Shown here: one piece after another, positions 1 through 12,545 of the stretch
Layout of the letters: every line of letters starts with the position of its first letter
How positions within the stretch are numbered: position 1 is the first letter of the stretch
Assembly (NCBI RefSeq): GCF_004193775.1
Contig: NC_041005.1
Coordinates: 18,013,865 to 18,077,864, forward strand
Direction of reading: 5' to 3'
Source: Glycine soja
Taxonomy: Eukaryota > Streptophyta > Magnoliopsida > Fabales > Fabaceae
Length of the DNA stretch: 64,000 bases
Made by a program: the position numbers and the translations under genes
The notes under the pieces: model-generated
Told to the model about the DNA's origin: nothing
The model's input: only the letters and a program-made list of their open reading frames with translations
Databases searched by the model: none

Positions 1-1487
1 ATGCAGCTTTGATACTAGATCTTAATAGATAACAATGGGCTAAAGTTATTAAATGGTTAGCTAACAATCTAGAACAATTAGCTATTGTGAAAGCCCTTCC
101 AATACACGAAAAGACAAATTATGTTTTAGCACATCTTGCAAAATGAAACTTGGTGAGTAACCTTTTGTCTACATTTTCAATTTCAACTCTCAAATTAGAA
201 AATTATGTCTTTTTTATGCCTAGTTGAAGTGATATTTTTACTATGGTTATCTGTCTTTCCTATTGTGACTTACTTATATTACTTTATTTCTTCTATGTCA
301 GGTCATCGTGGATAAAGAGTAGAGAAGAGTTGCATTCTTACAAAGCAAGAAAAAAAAGTTGATTCTTCTAAAACTGTTTGGTTATGTTGTTTGTTTTGGA
401 CCCTCTAATTTGCAAAATAATTCGTGAATGATTGAGTGTTATAAGTGAAGTGACATCAATGTAGATGATATATGATTTTAGGTCTTGATATGGATTGAAG
501 TATTTTCTTCTATTACGAACAATTAAATTAATATCATTATTTGAATTTTGTATGAGATGATTATCCTCAAATTACGTAATTATTTAATTTTAATACATTT
601 TTTAAAATTATTGCGAGACTAGTTAATTGAATTTTTTTTAACAAGGAATTAGATTGAACAAAAAGAAATTACATATCGTTCATCTTTAATTTTGCAGTAT
701 TGTTTAATCCAAGTTTTTTTTTGTGTATTAATACAAGAATATTGTGTACGATTTTAAATTGTTTAGCATTAAAATTATTTTGATTATTTAATTATTAAAT
801 ATTAAAAAAATTGATTATTAAATATTATATAGCATTAAATTTATTTTGAATATTTAACTATTTAAAAAATGATTAATATTTATTTTTATTCAATATTAAA
901 ATTTTAATTTTTAAATAAATATTTAAAAATAAAAATTTGAATTTTTTTGAAATTGAATTATTTTATCCAAACAAGGAAATTAAAATATAAGAAATTGAAT
1001 TACTTCATCCAAACAAAATGTTTATAAAGTGAAAGAAATTTAAATTAAGATAATTAAAATGTTGTGTATTTGAATTTCCTAAAAATTTTTAAATCCTTCC
1101 TACAAACACAATATTATTGTTTGGTTCTACAAAATTTTAGAAGTTTCAGAATGATCCCTCACTCACATATCCAACCCAAACAAGTATTGAATTGGTTTTG
1201 TTCATGTTTGATAAAAATAAAAATGAGCCTTACCCTATATAGTACTTGTTTGATGCTCCACTAGCCCTGTATCCATTTGTGCTTGTGTATGTTGCTAGTA
1301 TTCAGACATTAATTAGTTCCTTAAAACCAATTTTGATACATATGCAGAGTAGAATAGAGGGTTCGTTATCACTTTGGAATTTAGATATGACTATTTTATT
1401 CATCTATCAGTATTCATTTGTTTTTTTATTCCTTGTGGTGATCTGTACGTCGGGTTTGATTTGTTTTTTTAAAATATATAATTGAAG

Positions 1488-1553
<66 letters not shown>

Positions 1554-1949
1554 TTATTTAAAATAAAATAATTACGAAAAAAGTAATTACTTTATTTAAA
1601 TAATAAAATTTATAAGTGAAAATTTGATTAATTTAATTTAGGTAAAATATTTTATAAATGAAAAAAATTAATTATTTTATTCAAATACAAAATTTTAGAA
1701 ACATTTTCATCATTTTATCAAAATAAAAAATGAAGAAGTTTAATTATTATATCTGAATAGAAGATTTTGGAAATAAAGAAATTTAATTTTTTTTATTCAA
1801 GCAATAAAATTTAAAAATAAAAAAATTAAAATTAAAATAATGAAAATTTAAAATCTCATAAATTTCTAAAATACCTCATCCAGATCTAAATAGATATTTA
1901 TCGTATTTATTCACTCCTTGCTATTAAGGATTATTTTTGCAGTATTTTA
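1..1949. other. AT-rich intergenic flank
   Basis: I see no gene that I can support. Short open frames here are AT-rich, repetitive and lack recognisable motifs. About 35 codons are open near position 47-153 before a TGA, but they are preceded by a stop and match nothing I know. The stretch holds one long AT dinucleotide run (listed separately) and many A/T homopolymers. Confidence 0.6.
1489..1549. repeat. (AT)n microsatellite
   Basis: About 60 bases of near-perfect TA dinucleotides. It is likely length-polymorphic. Confidence 0.95.
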
Positions 1950-2651
1950 ATGTGCTGGCAGAATTTAATTGGCTGTCTCTAGTGTCTACATTGGCAATGT
2001 TTGACATGGGAAGGGGATTTTGGAGGGAAAACAAAGCGATTTTGGAGGGTGGAACTTCGTGTTTCATTTTGCGAACTTCATTTTTCTCTCTCGTATTTCG
2101 CTCTGGTGTGTCTCATTCCTGTGCTTTTGAATCATATTCTTCGATCTGTTCTTCAACATATTTTCTGCTTTCAACCGTTCGCGTCGTGACTCGGCTTCGA
2201 ATTGTTCAGTATAAGGTATTTTCAATTCTCATTGTTTTGCTGTTTGTTTCTTATTCGTTCTGGGCTTCTGGGCCTGAATTATCGGGTCACAAATAAGACG
2301 CACATTATATGTTTGACTAATGTTCTGAGATGCATTTTGAATCGACTAATTGTTCTGTGCTTTCATTTCTGTCACCACTTTATTTTTACCCTTCCTTCAT
2401 CTCTAGTTTGTTGTTTTTCCCTGCTAAGTTATTGGCTTTTCGTTCCAACAATTTCTGCTATCTATCTGTGCTATTTATTTACACCATATCTTGTTAATTT
2501 TATTCTTTTTTTGTTTTCAAGGCTATCCGATCTGTAATTGTTTTTTCTTATAGTTGTTAGTTTGTTGGGTTTTTTTTATCTGTAATTGTGAACTTGTCGG
2601 TATAATCTCTTCACTGTAATTCCTCGTCTTGTGAAAGTTGGAACTTGGAAC
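1950..2651 (+). promoter_or_regulatory. putative promoter and 5' leader of PSF1
   Basis: Base composition changes at about 1980, where CG dinucleotides and pyrimidine-rich runs appear directly upstream of the PSF1 start codon. This fits a plant 5' leader, possibly with a leader intron, since an AG/GTATTT-like donor occurs near 2215. No transcription start or TATA box can be fixed from sequence alone. The open frames here are not convincing proteins. Confidence 0.35.
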
Positions 2652-5436
2652 ATGTACGGGAGTAAAGCTAGTCAACTTGTGAAAGAATTTGCAAGTGGAG
2701 AAAAAGGTCAGCTTACCACATACAATGTAAGCTCAAGTCTTCATTTCTCAGTTGGATATTCATATTTTTATTTTTCAATTGTTGGGTTAGGTTGGAAATT
2801 TGGTTGCATTGTGTGATTCATGTAATCAGCCACACCTCACCCAGTGGGATAAATATTTTTGTTTTGTTGGGTTATGTTGGAACCACCTTGTGTAGTGGAA
2901 AATAGTTTACACTATCAATATGTTATTTTTAAACACTATTTTGACACTTTAATTTCAGTGAGTGATATCTTTTCTTATTAAGTTTTGGAATGAAATCGGT
3001 ACTCTTGTGTGAACCTCACTTGAGTTTTATGCATCTGGGGATTTGTATTGGTGTCTAATGGCAGCCATTGTGACTGATGCTTGGTGATGGCAATTTGTGT
3101 TATTGAATTTATGTTTAAATCTTAACTCTGCTAGTCTACCTTGAATCTTATCCCCAACTACATTACTAGAGCTCTATCTTGGATCTATTACTTTACTTTG
3201 GATTTAAATACTGAATATGATTGTTTACCACTTCCAAGGTGATGGATTGGTGAGTATATAATGATAAGTTCAACTTTGACTATAGCTCTCTCTACACTAT
3301 GCTAACCTTCAAAAGTTGTGAGATGAAAAATTGAAATTGTTTGAATGGATAAGAGTGAACACTTTAAGATATGAATCAGGATTCAAGTATCTTTTTTACA
3401 TATGATTTTTTTCTTAAATTCATTACCTGCTTGTATTTTTAGGTCCATATTTACATTTCCCAAACATTTCTACCATTTTCATACATCTCCCCATTCTGAA
3501 GGAAAGGAAAGGAAACCTAGCAGCCCTGATTATAGTCAGAACTTATTTTGGTCTATCAGAACTCCTGATATTCCAGTTTGTTACATCACCATCCTTGGAT
3601 GGTGAAGTATTTATGATGTATGATAGTGCTATTTGATACCTTGATTTTCTTTACACTTAATTTTTATTTATCATAGACCTTTCCCCATTCCCTGATTTGA
3701 AACTCAGAATCCACTCTTTATATTGTTATGGATATTTGACGTTGGTTGATTATTTTTCCAATAATCTTGTAGAATGACTTGATTCGAGAAGTAGTTGCAG
3801 AGTGTACTCAACATCACCTTGATTTTCAGTCCTTGATAAGGTAACATTAATGTGGTGTCCTGCTTCTTTTTTCTGCGTGTCCCCTTTTTCTCACTGTAGT
3901 ATGCTATGTTAGGAAGTTCCACATTGCCTGTCTCAATTCTTGGGATGTAGCTTATATATCTGTTGGGCAATATCACAAAGGATCAATTGGTTTTAAGATG
4001 AAATCTAACATGCTATCAGAGCCTATAGTCCGTCTTGGTTCTCGCCTATTCTAGTAGGGTCCGCCTGTTTTGACAGGCTGTAGCTTATATATCTGTTGAG
4101 TAACTTCACTTTGCGCCAATTGGTTTTAAGCTGAAATCTAATATGGTATCTCATACAGGTCTGAGTTTTTTTTTTTAATGAATTCTTGTGTATGGTGAAA
4201 CCATATTATTATGTTAAATAAAAGATGATAAAGTTGCTTGTGTATTTTCCCCAGAACATCACTTTTTGTTGCAGTATCCTATCTCATTTGAGCATGAGTT
4301 GTTCTGTGTAAACAGGAAGATGCAGGAAGAAGGTTTGGATATCCAAACGGCAAAAAATGCAGATCACTATGGAGCCCTTATCCACCATCTTGCTGTAGTC
4401 CGAAATAAACGTTGCCTAATGGCCTATATGTAAGTATCACTTTGAAATGCTATTTAGCATTAAGCATAGCTCTCGTGTATTGCTGTATTCTGTAACTTAT
4501 CTGCATTCTGAGATTCTGTAACTTGTCTCTCTGCAGGTATAATCGAGCAGAAATTATACGAAACTTGTTATGGAAGATAGGGCATGTGCTTCCTCAAGAA
4601 ATTAAAGTGAAGCTTTGTAATACGGAGGAAGAACATTTCAAGAATCATTCTAAAGCACTGAAAAATTATATGTTGAAAGTGGAGGTTGATTTGACTGTGG
4701 TAACATCTCCCTCTCCTTCCCCCATTTCCTTCCACATGCACCTGTATACACTCACATAAGAGAAAAAAATACATACTTCTGTTAAGCATACTTGTATCAA
4801 TGTAGTTCTCAAGATGTTCTAGCTGTAACCAATGCCTTGTTAAGTAATTTTAGCCTGGGCTGCTAAGCTGCTTATAATTTGAGGATTATTAATTGATAAA
4901 GAATTAATTTTGGTTGTGTTATAAAACTATCCCTGGCTTTAAGTTAACTTCATGTTTGTAAACTGAAAATAATTTTTCAGTTCAAATTATAATGTAATTT
5001 TCATTTTTGCATGTCTTTTAATTATCAAACTATCCGTACTTTTGGTTGTGTTATAAAACTATCCCTAGCTTTGAGTTATTCAGTGTTCTTTTGTAGTTTC
5101 TAGTAGCAGAACAAATTTGCAATCTAACAGTAAACCACTACATTGTCATTCATTAAATCTGCATTTTATAGGATATGGTACCGCCAAAAGATCCATACAT
5201 CAAAGTGAGGGTCATTGATGACATTGGAGAAGGCATTCTGCTCAGTGATGATAAGAGTGCCAATTTTGCCCTCCATTCAATGCACCTTCTGAAGCGAACT
5301 GATGCAGAGCAATTTATCGCACAGGTTAAGTTGTGTTGCAGCTTTAAGATTTATATTGCATAATAGTTGAAATGTGATCTGATTTTTCAATTTTCTAAAA
5401 TATCCGCAGGGAAAAATGGAAGAGCTCACGGGTTGA
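2652..5436 (+). CDS. PSF1: GINS complex subunit PSF1, six exons
   Basis: PSF1 is one of four GINS subunits. With CDC45 and MCM2-7, GINS forms the replicative helicase in the nucleus. I traced six exons by GT-AG sites and codon phase: 2652-2726, 3773-3840, 4316-4429, 4537-4699, 5172-5324 and 5410-5436. They give 199 residues and a TGA stop, against about 196 in human PSF1. The N-terminus reads MYGSKASQLVKEF. The middle carries the family-typical RNKRCLMAY and YNRAEIIRNLLW segments (about residues 77-97). The C-terminal B-domain region starts near DMVPPKDPYIKV (residues 141-152), and the protein ends MEELTG. A GTG codon 21 bases upstream is in frame but is not a plausible eukaryotic start, so the ATG at 2652 is chosen. 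All junctions keep frame and no internal stop is present, so it looks functional. I cannot tell whether it is the only genomic copy. Confidence 0.93.
3907..4146 (+). mobile_element. TRIM-like miniature LTR element in PSF1 intron 2
   Basis: A 104-bp unit (3907-4010) begins TGTTAGGAAG and ends ATCTAACA, so its ends are inverted TGTTAG/CTAACA. It is followed at once by TGCTATCAGAGCC, one base from the usual Met-tRNA primer site TGGTATCAGAGCC. A diverged copy of its second half lies at about 4079-4142 and is again followed by TGGTATC. This resembles Cassandra-type TRIMs, which have very short LTRs and no coding capacity. No 5S-like segment was identified. The second copy lacks its start, so the element is decayed. 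Confidence 0.6.
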
Positions 5437-6169
5437 CCGGTAAGATATATAGACGAGAAGACTACTTGTGAACTTGATACCAATTATGTAATAGTGTTTT
5501 TCATATTTGTTAATGATGACATTTTTATCAATAATTTCACTCATGTTGCTTCAAGAACAATAACTAAATCTTCATTTATTTGTGTTTTCTATATAAGAAA
5601 GTGTTTTTAGTTGGAAGAATCATTTCAATATATAGGTCTGTTTTCTTGTAAAAAAAGTATTTTTTTTTTGTTTTCATGCGTTTTAGTTTTTAAAAATAAT
5701 CAAAATTGAAAAAAAAATTTAAAATCTTATTAAAATTAGAAGCTATTTTAAATTATTTGTTTATCAAAGGAGTCTTGGATTCCTATGGATTAAAAAAAAT
5801 ATATAATTTTGTTTATATATAAAAAAAACATTATTTCAACCCAATTTGTTTCCTTTAACTACTATCCCAATTCTTCTTTGGCCCCTCTTTATTGATAATT
5901 TCAACCCCAAATTGCCTGCTAGTTGGGCATCAAATGTACTCCATTTAGAGCATGTTTGGATTGCTAGAGACCATGCTGTCACATGAATTACGAGGCACTC
6001 TCAATGTAAAAGCAAGGAAGGAGATGCTTCTTGAAAATAGAGGTAGGGCACAAACGTGGCCTGCCATCGATAATCTAAACATCCACTTAATCTTCACATG
6101 CAAGCACTCTTGTACCCATATTTATCTTGTTAATTTTGTGGATAAATGTCCAATCTCCACATGCAACGA
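5437..6169. other. 3' flank of PSF1, no gene seen
   Basis: The sequence directly after the PSF1 stop presumably includes its 3' UTR. The rest is AT-rich with A/T homopolymers. I see no supported gene. Confidence 0.5.
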
Positions 6170-7341
6170 ATATAGGCAGTTTCTATATTCATTCTCCTTT
6201 TTAATTTGTTTTAAAAAATGTCCTCTTTCAAAAAATATACTTCCTCGTTGACAGTTCCAGAAAAATCACCCACCCCTACTAGGACATTGGTATCGTCCTC
6301 GCCTTGCCAGCTCCAACCTGTCCACCTAGGTCCTCCTTTTCCATTGCCTCCAGCTCGGCCAGTTCGTCCACGTTGATTGCTTCCACTTTGACTCCCCCTA
6401 CTTTTCAAAATCTGAGTCCCACATTCAATATTAACAAACAACAAACAAACATTTGTAATGTCTCTGAAGGAAGAACACTCTTTCGCTCAAATGAAAATGC
6501 GATGAGTCCAAGGTGGTGGCCTACGTAAAGGTTAAGAAGAAAATTTCCATCGAAATGGAAAAGCTCGTGTCTGTCCTACAATGTTTTAACATCGCACAAC
6601 ACCAACAACATTCCATGCTACAAGTTTCATCATCCGTTGTGGACGTGGAACTGAGACACATCATCATGAATGTCATGAGTTACGGTGTCCGTTTCCGTTG
6701 CGCTGTTCAACAGGATTAGGGAGTCGTTTGTGTCGTGAAGGTTGTCGTGGACGCATATGGTGAAGTTGTTGAGGTTGAGAAATAGTGGGACGGTATTTGT
6801 TGTGATATACTCCCCTACCTAATCCCTGATACATCCATGAAGACGAAAAACATCAACATAAAGAAAACAAAGAACAAATCTCTAGAGAGCCTCTTGTACC
6901 CTGTTGGAATGTGTGGTTCTGAGCCACGTCTCGGTGCGCGAGGAGAATCGGAAGGTTTCTAGGGAGCCAACAATTATCATTTCATTCTCTATCGATAGCC
7001 TTTTCGACCAGGAGGAAGCAGCCGTCATCGACTTCGCAGAGGGCTTCGCTTTCTCCCAAGAGGAGGTTGTTCATTGGATTTAAGGTTTCGCCAATGGTGA
7101 CGAATTCTTTTAGGAAGAAGATGGCCACCATTGTTGTCGGAATCTCGAAGGTCTTCGATGCGCTAGTTGGGTGCAAAAATTGGGGGTTGCCTGGGGTTTT
7201 CTTGGAGGGTGGGGGATTTTCTCGAAGCTGTCAACAAGGGAGTGTATTTTTCTATAAGAGGACATTTTTGGAAAACAAATTGAAAAGGGAAGTGAATAAG
7301 CAAAGAAGATGATTGAATATAGCAATTGCCTTAATATAAGT
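6170..7341. repeat. imperfect inverted repeat around an unrecognised GC-richer island
   Basis: The arm at about 6170-6282 (+) matches the reverse complement of about 7202-7341. Both contain AATTTGTTTT, then an A-run, ATGTCCTCTT, TTGACAG and CCCACCC in the same order. Both arms start a short frame reading MSS(F/Y)(K/R)K, but neither continues far. The interior (about 6290-7200) has balanced base composition and open frames on both strands without recognisable domains. It could be a fold-back transposon, an inverted duplication of one gene's 5' end, or a pack-type element. The arms are by-eye alignments. Confidence 0.5.
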
Positions 7342-8848
7342 GTTTGTTTACTTTTTTAATGAATTGTTACATTGAAAAATAGATTGATTCAAATAAATAT
7401 TAGATTTTTAAATCTTTCTTCTGTAATGCAGTCATGTGTTACCACTTCGTCCAAAATCCATGAGCCACAGCGTCTATGAAGCTTTTCCACGTGTTACTTT
7501 AACTAAATTGCTAATCAATTTTTTCGTAAGCTATTTTATGCATCTGAAAGCATATATGCTATTTGGAAACTTGTAAGCTATAAGCTAGAATTTGAAAAGT
7601 TTAAAACTAATTGAAAATGTTTAATGAAACTAATTGATAAATGTCAAATAATGTAAAATGATATATTTAATATTTTTTACATTTGAATTTATTTTTAACA
7701 AGTTATATTCTTTAAAAGTAGGATAATAATTTTTTAAATTTTGTATTATTAAAAAATGGTAAAGAATTGGTGATTTTACTCATTTTTTAAACTCAGATTT
7801 TTTTTAAAAGTAAAATTAAATGAAATAAACTTTATTAGAATTATATTGTTTAAAATCATTTTTTGGCATTTAAATAATTCATTAATAATATTATTTTAAA
7901 ACAAAAATAAAAAGTTTTTTTTCTTTATAATTTTCTTAAACATTTATTTATTTTTATTTATACAAGAATAACTTGGATGTATACATCGCTCACTTGCATA
8001 ACTAAACATGATGCAAATTAGATCTTCTATTTAAAACTAATCATATATATTTGTGTTAAGTCAAAAAACATTTGTATAACGAATCATGATCTTTAATTAT
8101 TTTGATTAGATGTAAGTAAATACAAAGTTAAAAGTTACATCTTATGCTATATCAGAACATGCTTTGCAAGTTTGTGTATGACAAACTAAAGTCATAATTT
8201 GATACAACAATTAAAAGATGACATTTGAAGACTTCATTTAATATGTTTGAGATTTTTTTCCTCCAATTATATTAACATGAAAATATATTGTACCCAATTT
8301 TTTTTATCTTACACTGCACAGTATAAATATACGCTTAAAGTAAGACATTGAATTTAAATTAAAAAATTGATTATTACCGTTTATAGTGAATGATGTTAAT
8401 ACATTTTAATTATGTAGAGAAAGGAAATCAATTAATGTAAACGTGTGAGATTATATGATAGTATGATAGTTTGTAAAATCTTCATTTTATACTAATCATG
8501 TGCAATGTCACTAACATGTATATTACTTGGCTCCACTTCATTCGTTGGGGGTAAAACTATGGCCTACACATTTAGTTAACAAAATATAACTATTATTTAA
8601 AAACAATAATAGTTTGGTAAAAAAAATAGTATACATTTTACCAAACAATAATAGTATACACATAAGGTACTAACTAATTATTGGGGACAATTATATATGA
8701 TTTAGTATAGATAATATAATTAGGTTTATAAATTGATATTCTAGTTTTTTATTCACATTTCAACTTGTGAAATTAATCATCACTACATGAGTTGAAGCTT
8801 GTATGTTGACTGACATTAATTTTTTTAAATAATTAGTTGAAATAATAA

Positions 8849-8893
<45 letters not shown>

Positions 8894-9231
8894 ATACATA
8901 TTACTTTTTAAAAATTTTGTACAATAAGTTATAAATACTTGTTAATATTAATTGGGGTGACATGACTTCACTCGATCAGGTTAGATTTTTAATAAATTAG
9001 ATTTTAAATAAAAAAGAATTATGTTAGTTAACATATTTATGTTTGACGTTGACGTAGAACATGTGTTTTATATTATTTATTTTAATTCAAATAAAAATAT
9101 ATATTTAATTTAATGTAATTTAAAGTATATTTATTATTCACTTTAATTTTGAGTTATTATAATCATTCAGTTTAATTTTGGCTTATTATAATAACATATT
9201 AAATCAGCATTAAATAAAAATTGGTAAAATT
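7342..9231. other. AT-rich intergenic, no gene seen
   Basis: Very AT-rich with no coding signal. The piece at about 9090-9236 is the left flank of the large nest that follows. It is similar to sequence at about 29750-29860. Confidence 0.6.
8855..8890. repeat. (AT)n microsatellite
   Basis: An uninterrupted AT dinucleotide run of about 36 bases. Confidence 0.95.
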
Positions 9232-9770
9232 GTATTTGTACCCTATTTTCTTAGATGGGAAGTCTTGTGTAAAAGTTGTATGTGTTTATTTGATATGGAT
9301 TGTAGTAGTATTATTTTTTAGTGAAATCATACCTATAAGAGATAGAACCATTATTAGATAATATGGTAACCTCAAATTAAGTTTTAAGTCTAGGGATTAG
9401 TGGTTTAGATGCAAAGAACCCATGATAAAATCATCAGTCAATAAAAGTCAACTATAATTTAGAAAGTCAAAGTGAATGAATCTCTCATCCATGACCATTT
9501 AGTAATTAAATGTTTTTAGGCTAATATGAGAGATTTAGATTGATTAATCGAAGTTTAGAACATTAATGTGTCTAGATGTGAGAAACTATTAGTTTAAATA
9601 ATTAAGGAGGAGAAGAAGTTAATAAATGAACCTATCACTCTAAAATTAATTTAGAAGTTAGAATTAATTAGGGATTAATTGTGAGCTTAGGTACTTAAAT
9701 GTAGTTAGTTTGAATAGGAAAAATCCAGGGAGCTCACATGTGGGGCCCCCTCATAACCTAACTCTCCCTT

Positions 9771-9778
9771 TATAAAAG
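9771..9778 (+). promoter_or_regulatory. TATA box of the outer LTR
   Basis: TATAAAAG in a locally GC-richer stretch, followed about 25 bases on by a GA-rich leader. This is the expected U3/R arrangement of a plant LTR. Confidence 0.55.
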
Positions 9779-11365
9779 AAGGAGCAACTCACCCCCTTAG
9801 AGAGAGAGAGAGTTTCGTCGGCTAGAGAGAAAGAGAGAGAATAGTTCTTTTCTTTGTTTCTTCTTCTCCTCCATTGGTGAAGTGCTAGGAAGGTCCTTGG
9901 AGGTTAGGTGAGTCCCTTTTCTCATGCTCATCTCCATTTTGACTTCTCTTGAAGCTAGAATCCTTATTTTCTCTTCTCTCTTATTCTCTATGTTCATGTC
10001 TAGGAAGAGCTCAAGTTTTTAACTTAACACACTCTCATTTCTTTGCTTCCTTGAGCCAACAAAGAGGTAAGGGAGGAGTACTCAATTTCTTAGGATCCAT
10101 GGTATGTTGCTAGGTAGTGGAACTTCATTTATATGATGATTTTTGCATGTTGAACTCAAATCCCGTAATATATACCTGTGACACTATGTTCGATGCGAGT
10201 TGAATTCGTGATTTCTGGGTTCAAATATGAGTTCCTTGAACCCGAAAACCTGGGAAAGCATATATGATATGTTTCGTTTGGAGTTGTGTAGCCTTGGGAA
10301 TTTAATTATCAAGTTAGGGCAAAATATGTTTCTCATGCTCTTGTTTCGTTGATTTTAAAATTGGAGTTGGAATATGTTGATATGGACCTCAAAATTGAAT
10401 TTATTAGGTCCAATAACCTAGGTTTAGACATAAAATACACCTCATTTGAGTTAGTATAGCTCATGCAATCACAATTTCAAGTTTTTTACTTTTTCGATAA
10501 ATCCTCCACTATTTTGCACAAATTGTACAAATGGACTTGCTTTCTGTAGATTTTGATCATGGAAAGGAGTTCCTCATGTTTGAAAACATGGGTTTGATGT
10601 AAAATTTGCATGAAATGGATTTCTTCTACTCTTGGAATTTAGAAAACAAGTTTGTGAACTTTAGAGTTCAAGTGCAGGGAAATTTCGAAATCTGACCAAA
10701 TGGGAGTGGATTTGGGGAATTTTGAGTCCAAAAATGAATTTTTTACATTAATAAACCTAGAGAAACATAAATGATTTGTCTTAATTGGATTTCTACATCA
10801 ATGAGAAAGTTGATTTTAAAAGCAGATAATTAGCTGCAATTCCAAATGAGAAAGTGTCTTTATGTATAGAATTGTATGGGAAACATTATATGAATTATGG
10901 ATTTAATTGGTTACTTTGTTTGAGAATTATTATGAGAAATTGTTATGATTAAATGTCGTAAGACCAAGTGAGTATGACTACTTGGCAAGGTATGTTGCAT
11001 GATATGAATTGTTATGATATGGATCATGAATTATTGCGCTTTAAGATTGGGTCCGAGGGTGTTCGGCCCTCGACAAATTTTTATTTGGATGTCTTGTGAT
11101 GAATTAGCATTTGGATTGGTAGTGATGAATGTGAAAGTGGTCATGGCCACTTAAAGGGCCATATTGATGATGATCCTAGAGAGGGAAGAGGATTAATTTT
11201 CCTACGCTCTTGTTATGTTGGTGTGTGTGCACGATGGAGGATACTTGCAATTGGGGACTTCATGAGGATCGACATGCATTACAAGGAAATGATGGAAGAA
11301 TGAGGTAGCATGTCTGTGTTAGAATTAGAATGATTGTTGTGTCGAGAGCTGGGGCATGACCCTAT

Positions 11366-12312
11366 TGTTAAGTCTAGGCGACCGCTCTTCACATCTATCT
11401 TGGATTTTGATGAATAACAAGTATAAATTATTGATGTTCTAATGAGTTTTTGACAAGTGAAAAGGATCAATGTGTTAAAGGATTGAACAATAATCCGCAT
11501 GTATCGGCCACACTCCAAGAGAAAATGCTCTGCTAATTATTAGCTAAAACCAAAGAGCGTCCACTAATTATGGTAATCAGTGTTATACACTACGTATTGT
11601 TAACTCTCGCGTCTAGCTAGTAAGAGACTCACATTCTTTTGAAATGATCAACATTGATCAAAAAGCTTGCGATAGTTGGAAAAAGGAAGTACACGTGTTC
11701 TATCTTATACAAATTCATTTTACCTCTTTTTATTTTGAATAACTAACATTTGAATTTAAGAATAGGACAAAATAGAAGAGAATAAAAGATATTCACAGAA
11801 TATTCCTCTGAGGTCGCTTTCGTTGAGGACAAGGAGCACGTGATGTTGTCTGTACTATCACTTATTTCTTCGTAAATCAGAGTATGGCATGTAGCCTTAT
11901 CTCCAAGTGTGAGACAACGGTCTTTTCAAGGAATTAACATTGTTCCCATAACAAATCTTTCACTTAAGTCTATAAAAGACAGTCTCAACTAAAAAAGAAA
12001 GCACGAAAAATCATTATGAGAAAACTAGAATATATCTGAAGCAAAACTCTACTAAAATCACTGGATGACTGATTTAAAACTTTCATTTATTTATCCTTTG
12101 CTAAGCAAAGTTATATTGTATTTGAGATTTATTGTTTATTCACTCATTGAGTGTTATTGAATACATGTATTCATTCAAACTATTGTTTGTGAAAGCCAGG
12201 AGTGACTTACTGTTAAACAATACTTGGATTTCCTAGATTCAGGGAGAGTCTAAGACAGTGCCAGAAGTGGTATTAAGAATACATACATACATATACATAC
12301 ATATATACATAC

Positions 12313-12344
<32 letters not shown>

Positions 12345-12472
12345 TTCTCTTCAGTCGACGACTTACTGTACATATACATTTTTGTCTATATTTGTTCTAA
12401 AAGTTACAAAAAGTTATTATCTTTGATAAATACACTATTCAACCCATTTATAGTGTGATTGTTGTTATTTCA
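11366..12472 (+). repeat. 5' LTR of the copia element
   Basis: It begins TGTTAAGTC and ends TTATTTCA, two bases before the primer-binding site. It is about 1.1 kb long and contains an ATAC/AT simple repeat. The 3' LTR is missing from this window, so both ends are inferred from the TG...CA rule and the PBS position. Confidence 0.7.
12280..12346. repeat. (ATAC)n/(AT)n compound microsatellite
   Basis: ATAC tetranucleotides pass into AT dinucleotides inside the copia LTR. Confidence 0.9.
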
Positions 12473-12474
12473 GT

Positions 12475-12486
12475 TGGTATCAGAGC
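12475..12486 (+). other. primer-binding site of the copia element
   Basis: TGGTATCAGAGC is complementary to the 3' end of initiator Met-tRNA, the standard plant copia primer. It lies two bases after the LTR. Confidence 0.9.
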
Positions 12487-12545
12487 TTGGCCTTAAGGGT
12501 TGAGCATCTAAAAATAGTAAGGAAAATATTGAGAATATCAAAGAT

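Noticed and set aside
1064..2537. Several overlapping plus-strand open frames of 60-120 codons
   Set aside because: They are Phe/Leu/Ser-rich as expected from T-rich DNA, lack motifs and overlap one another in different frames.
2631..2651. Upstream in-frame extension of PSF1
   Set aside because: The first codon is GTG, not a plausible plant start. The family N-terminus begins at the ATG at 2652.
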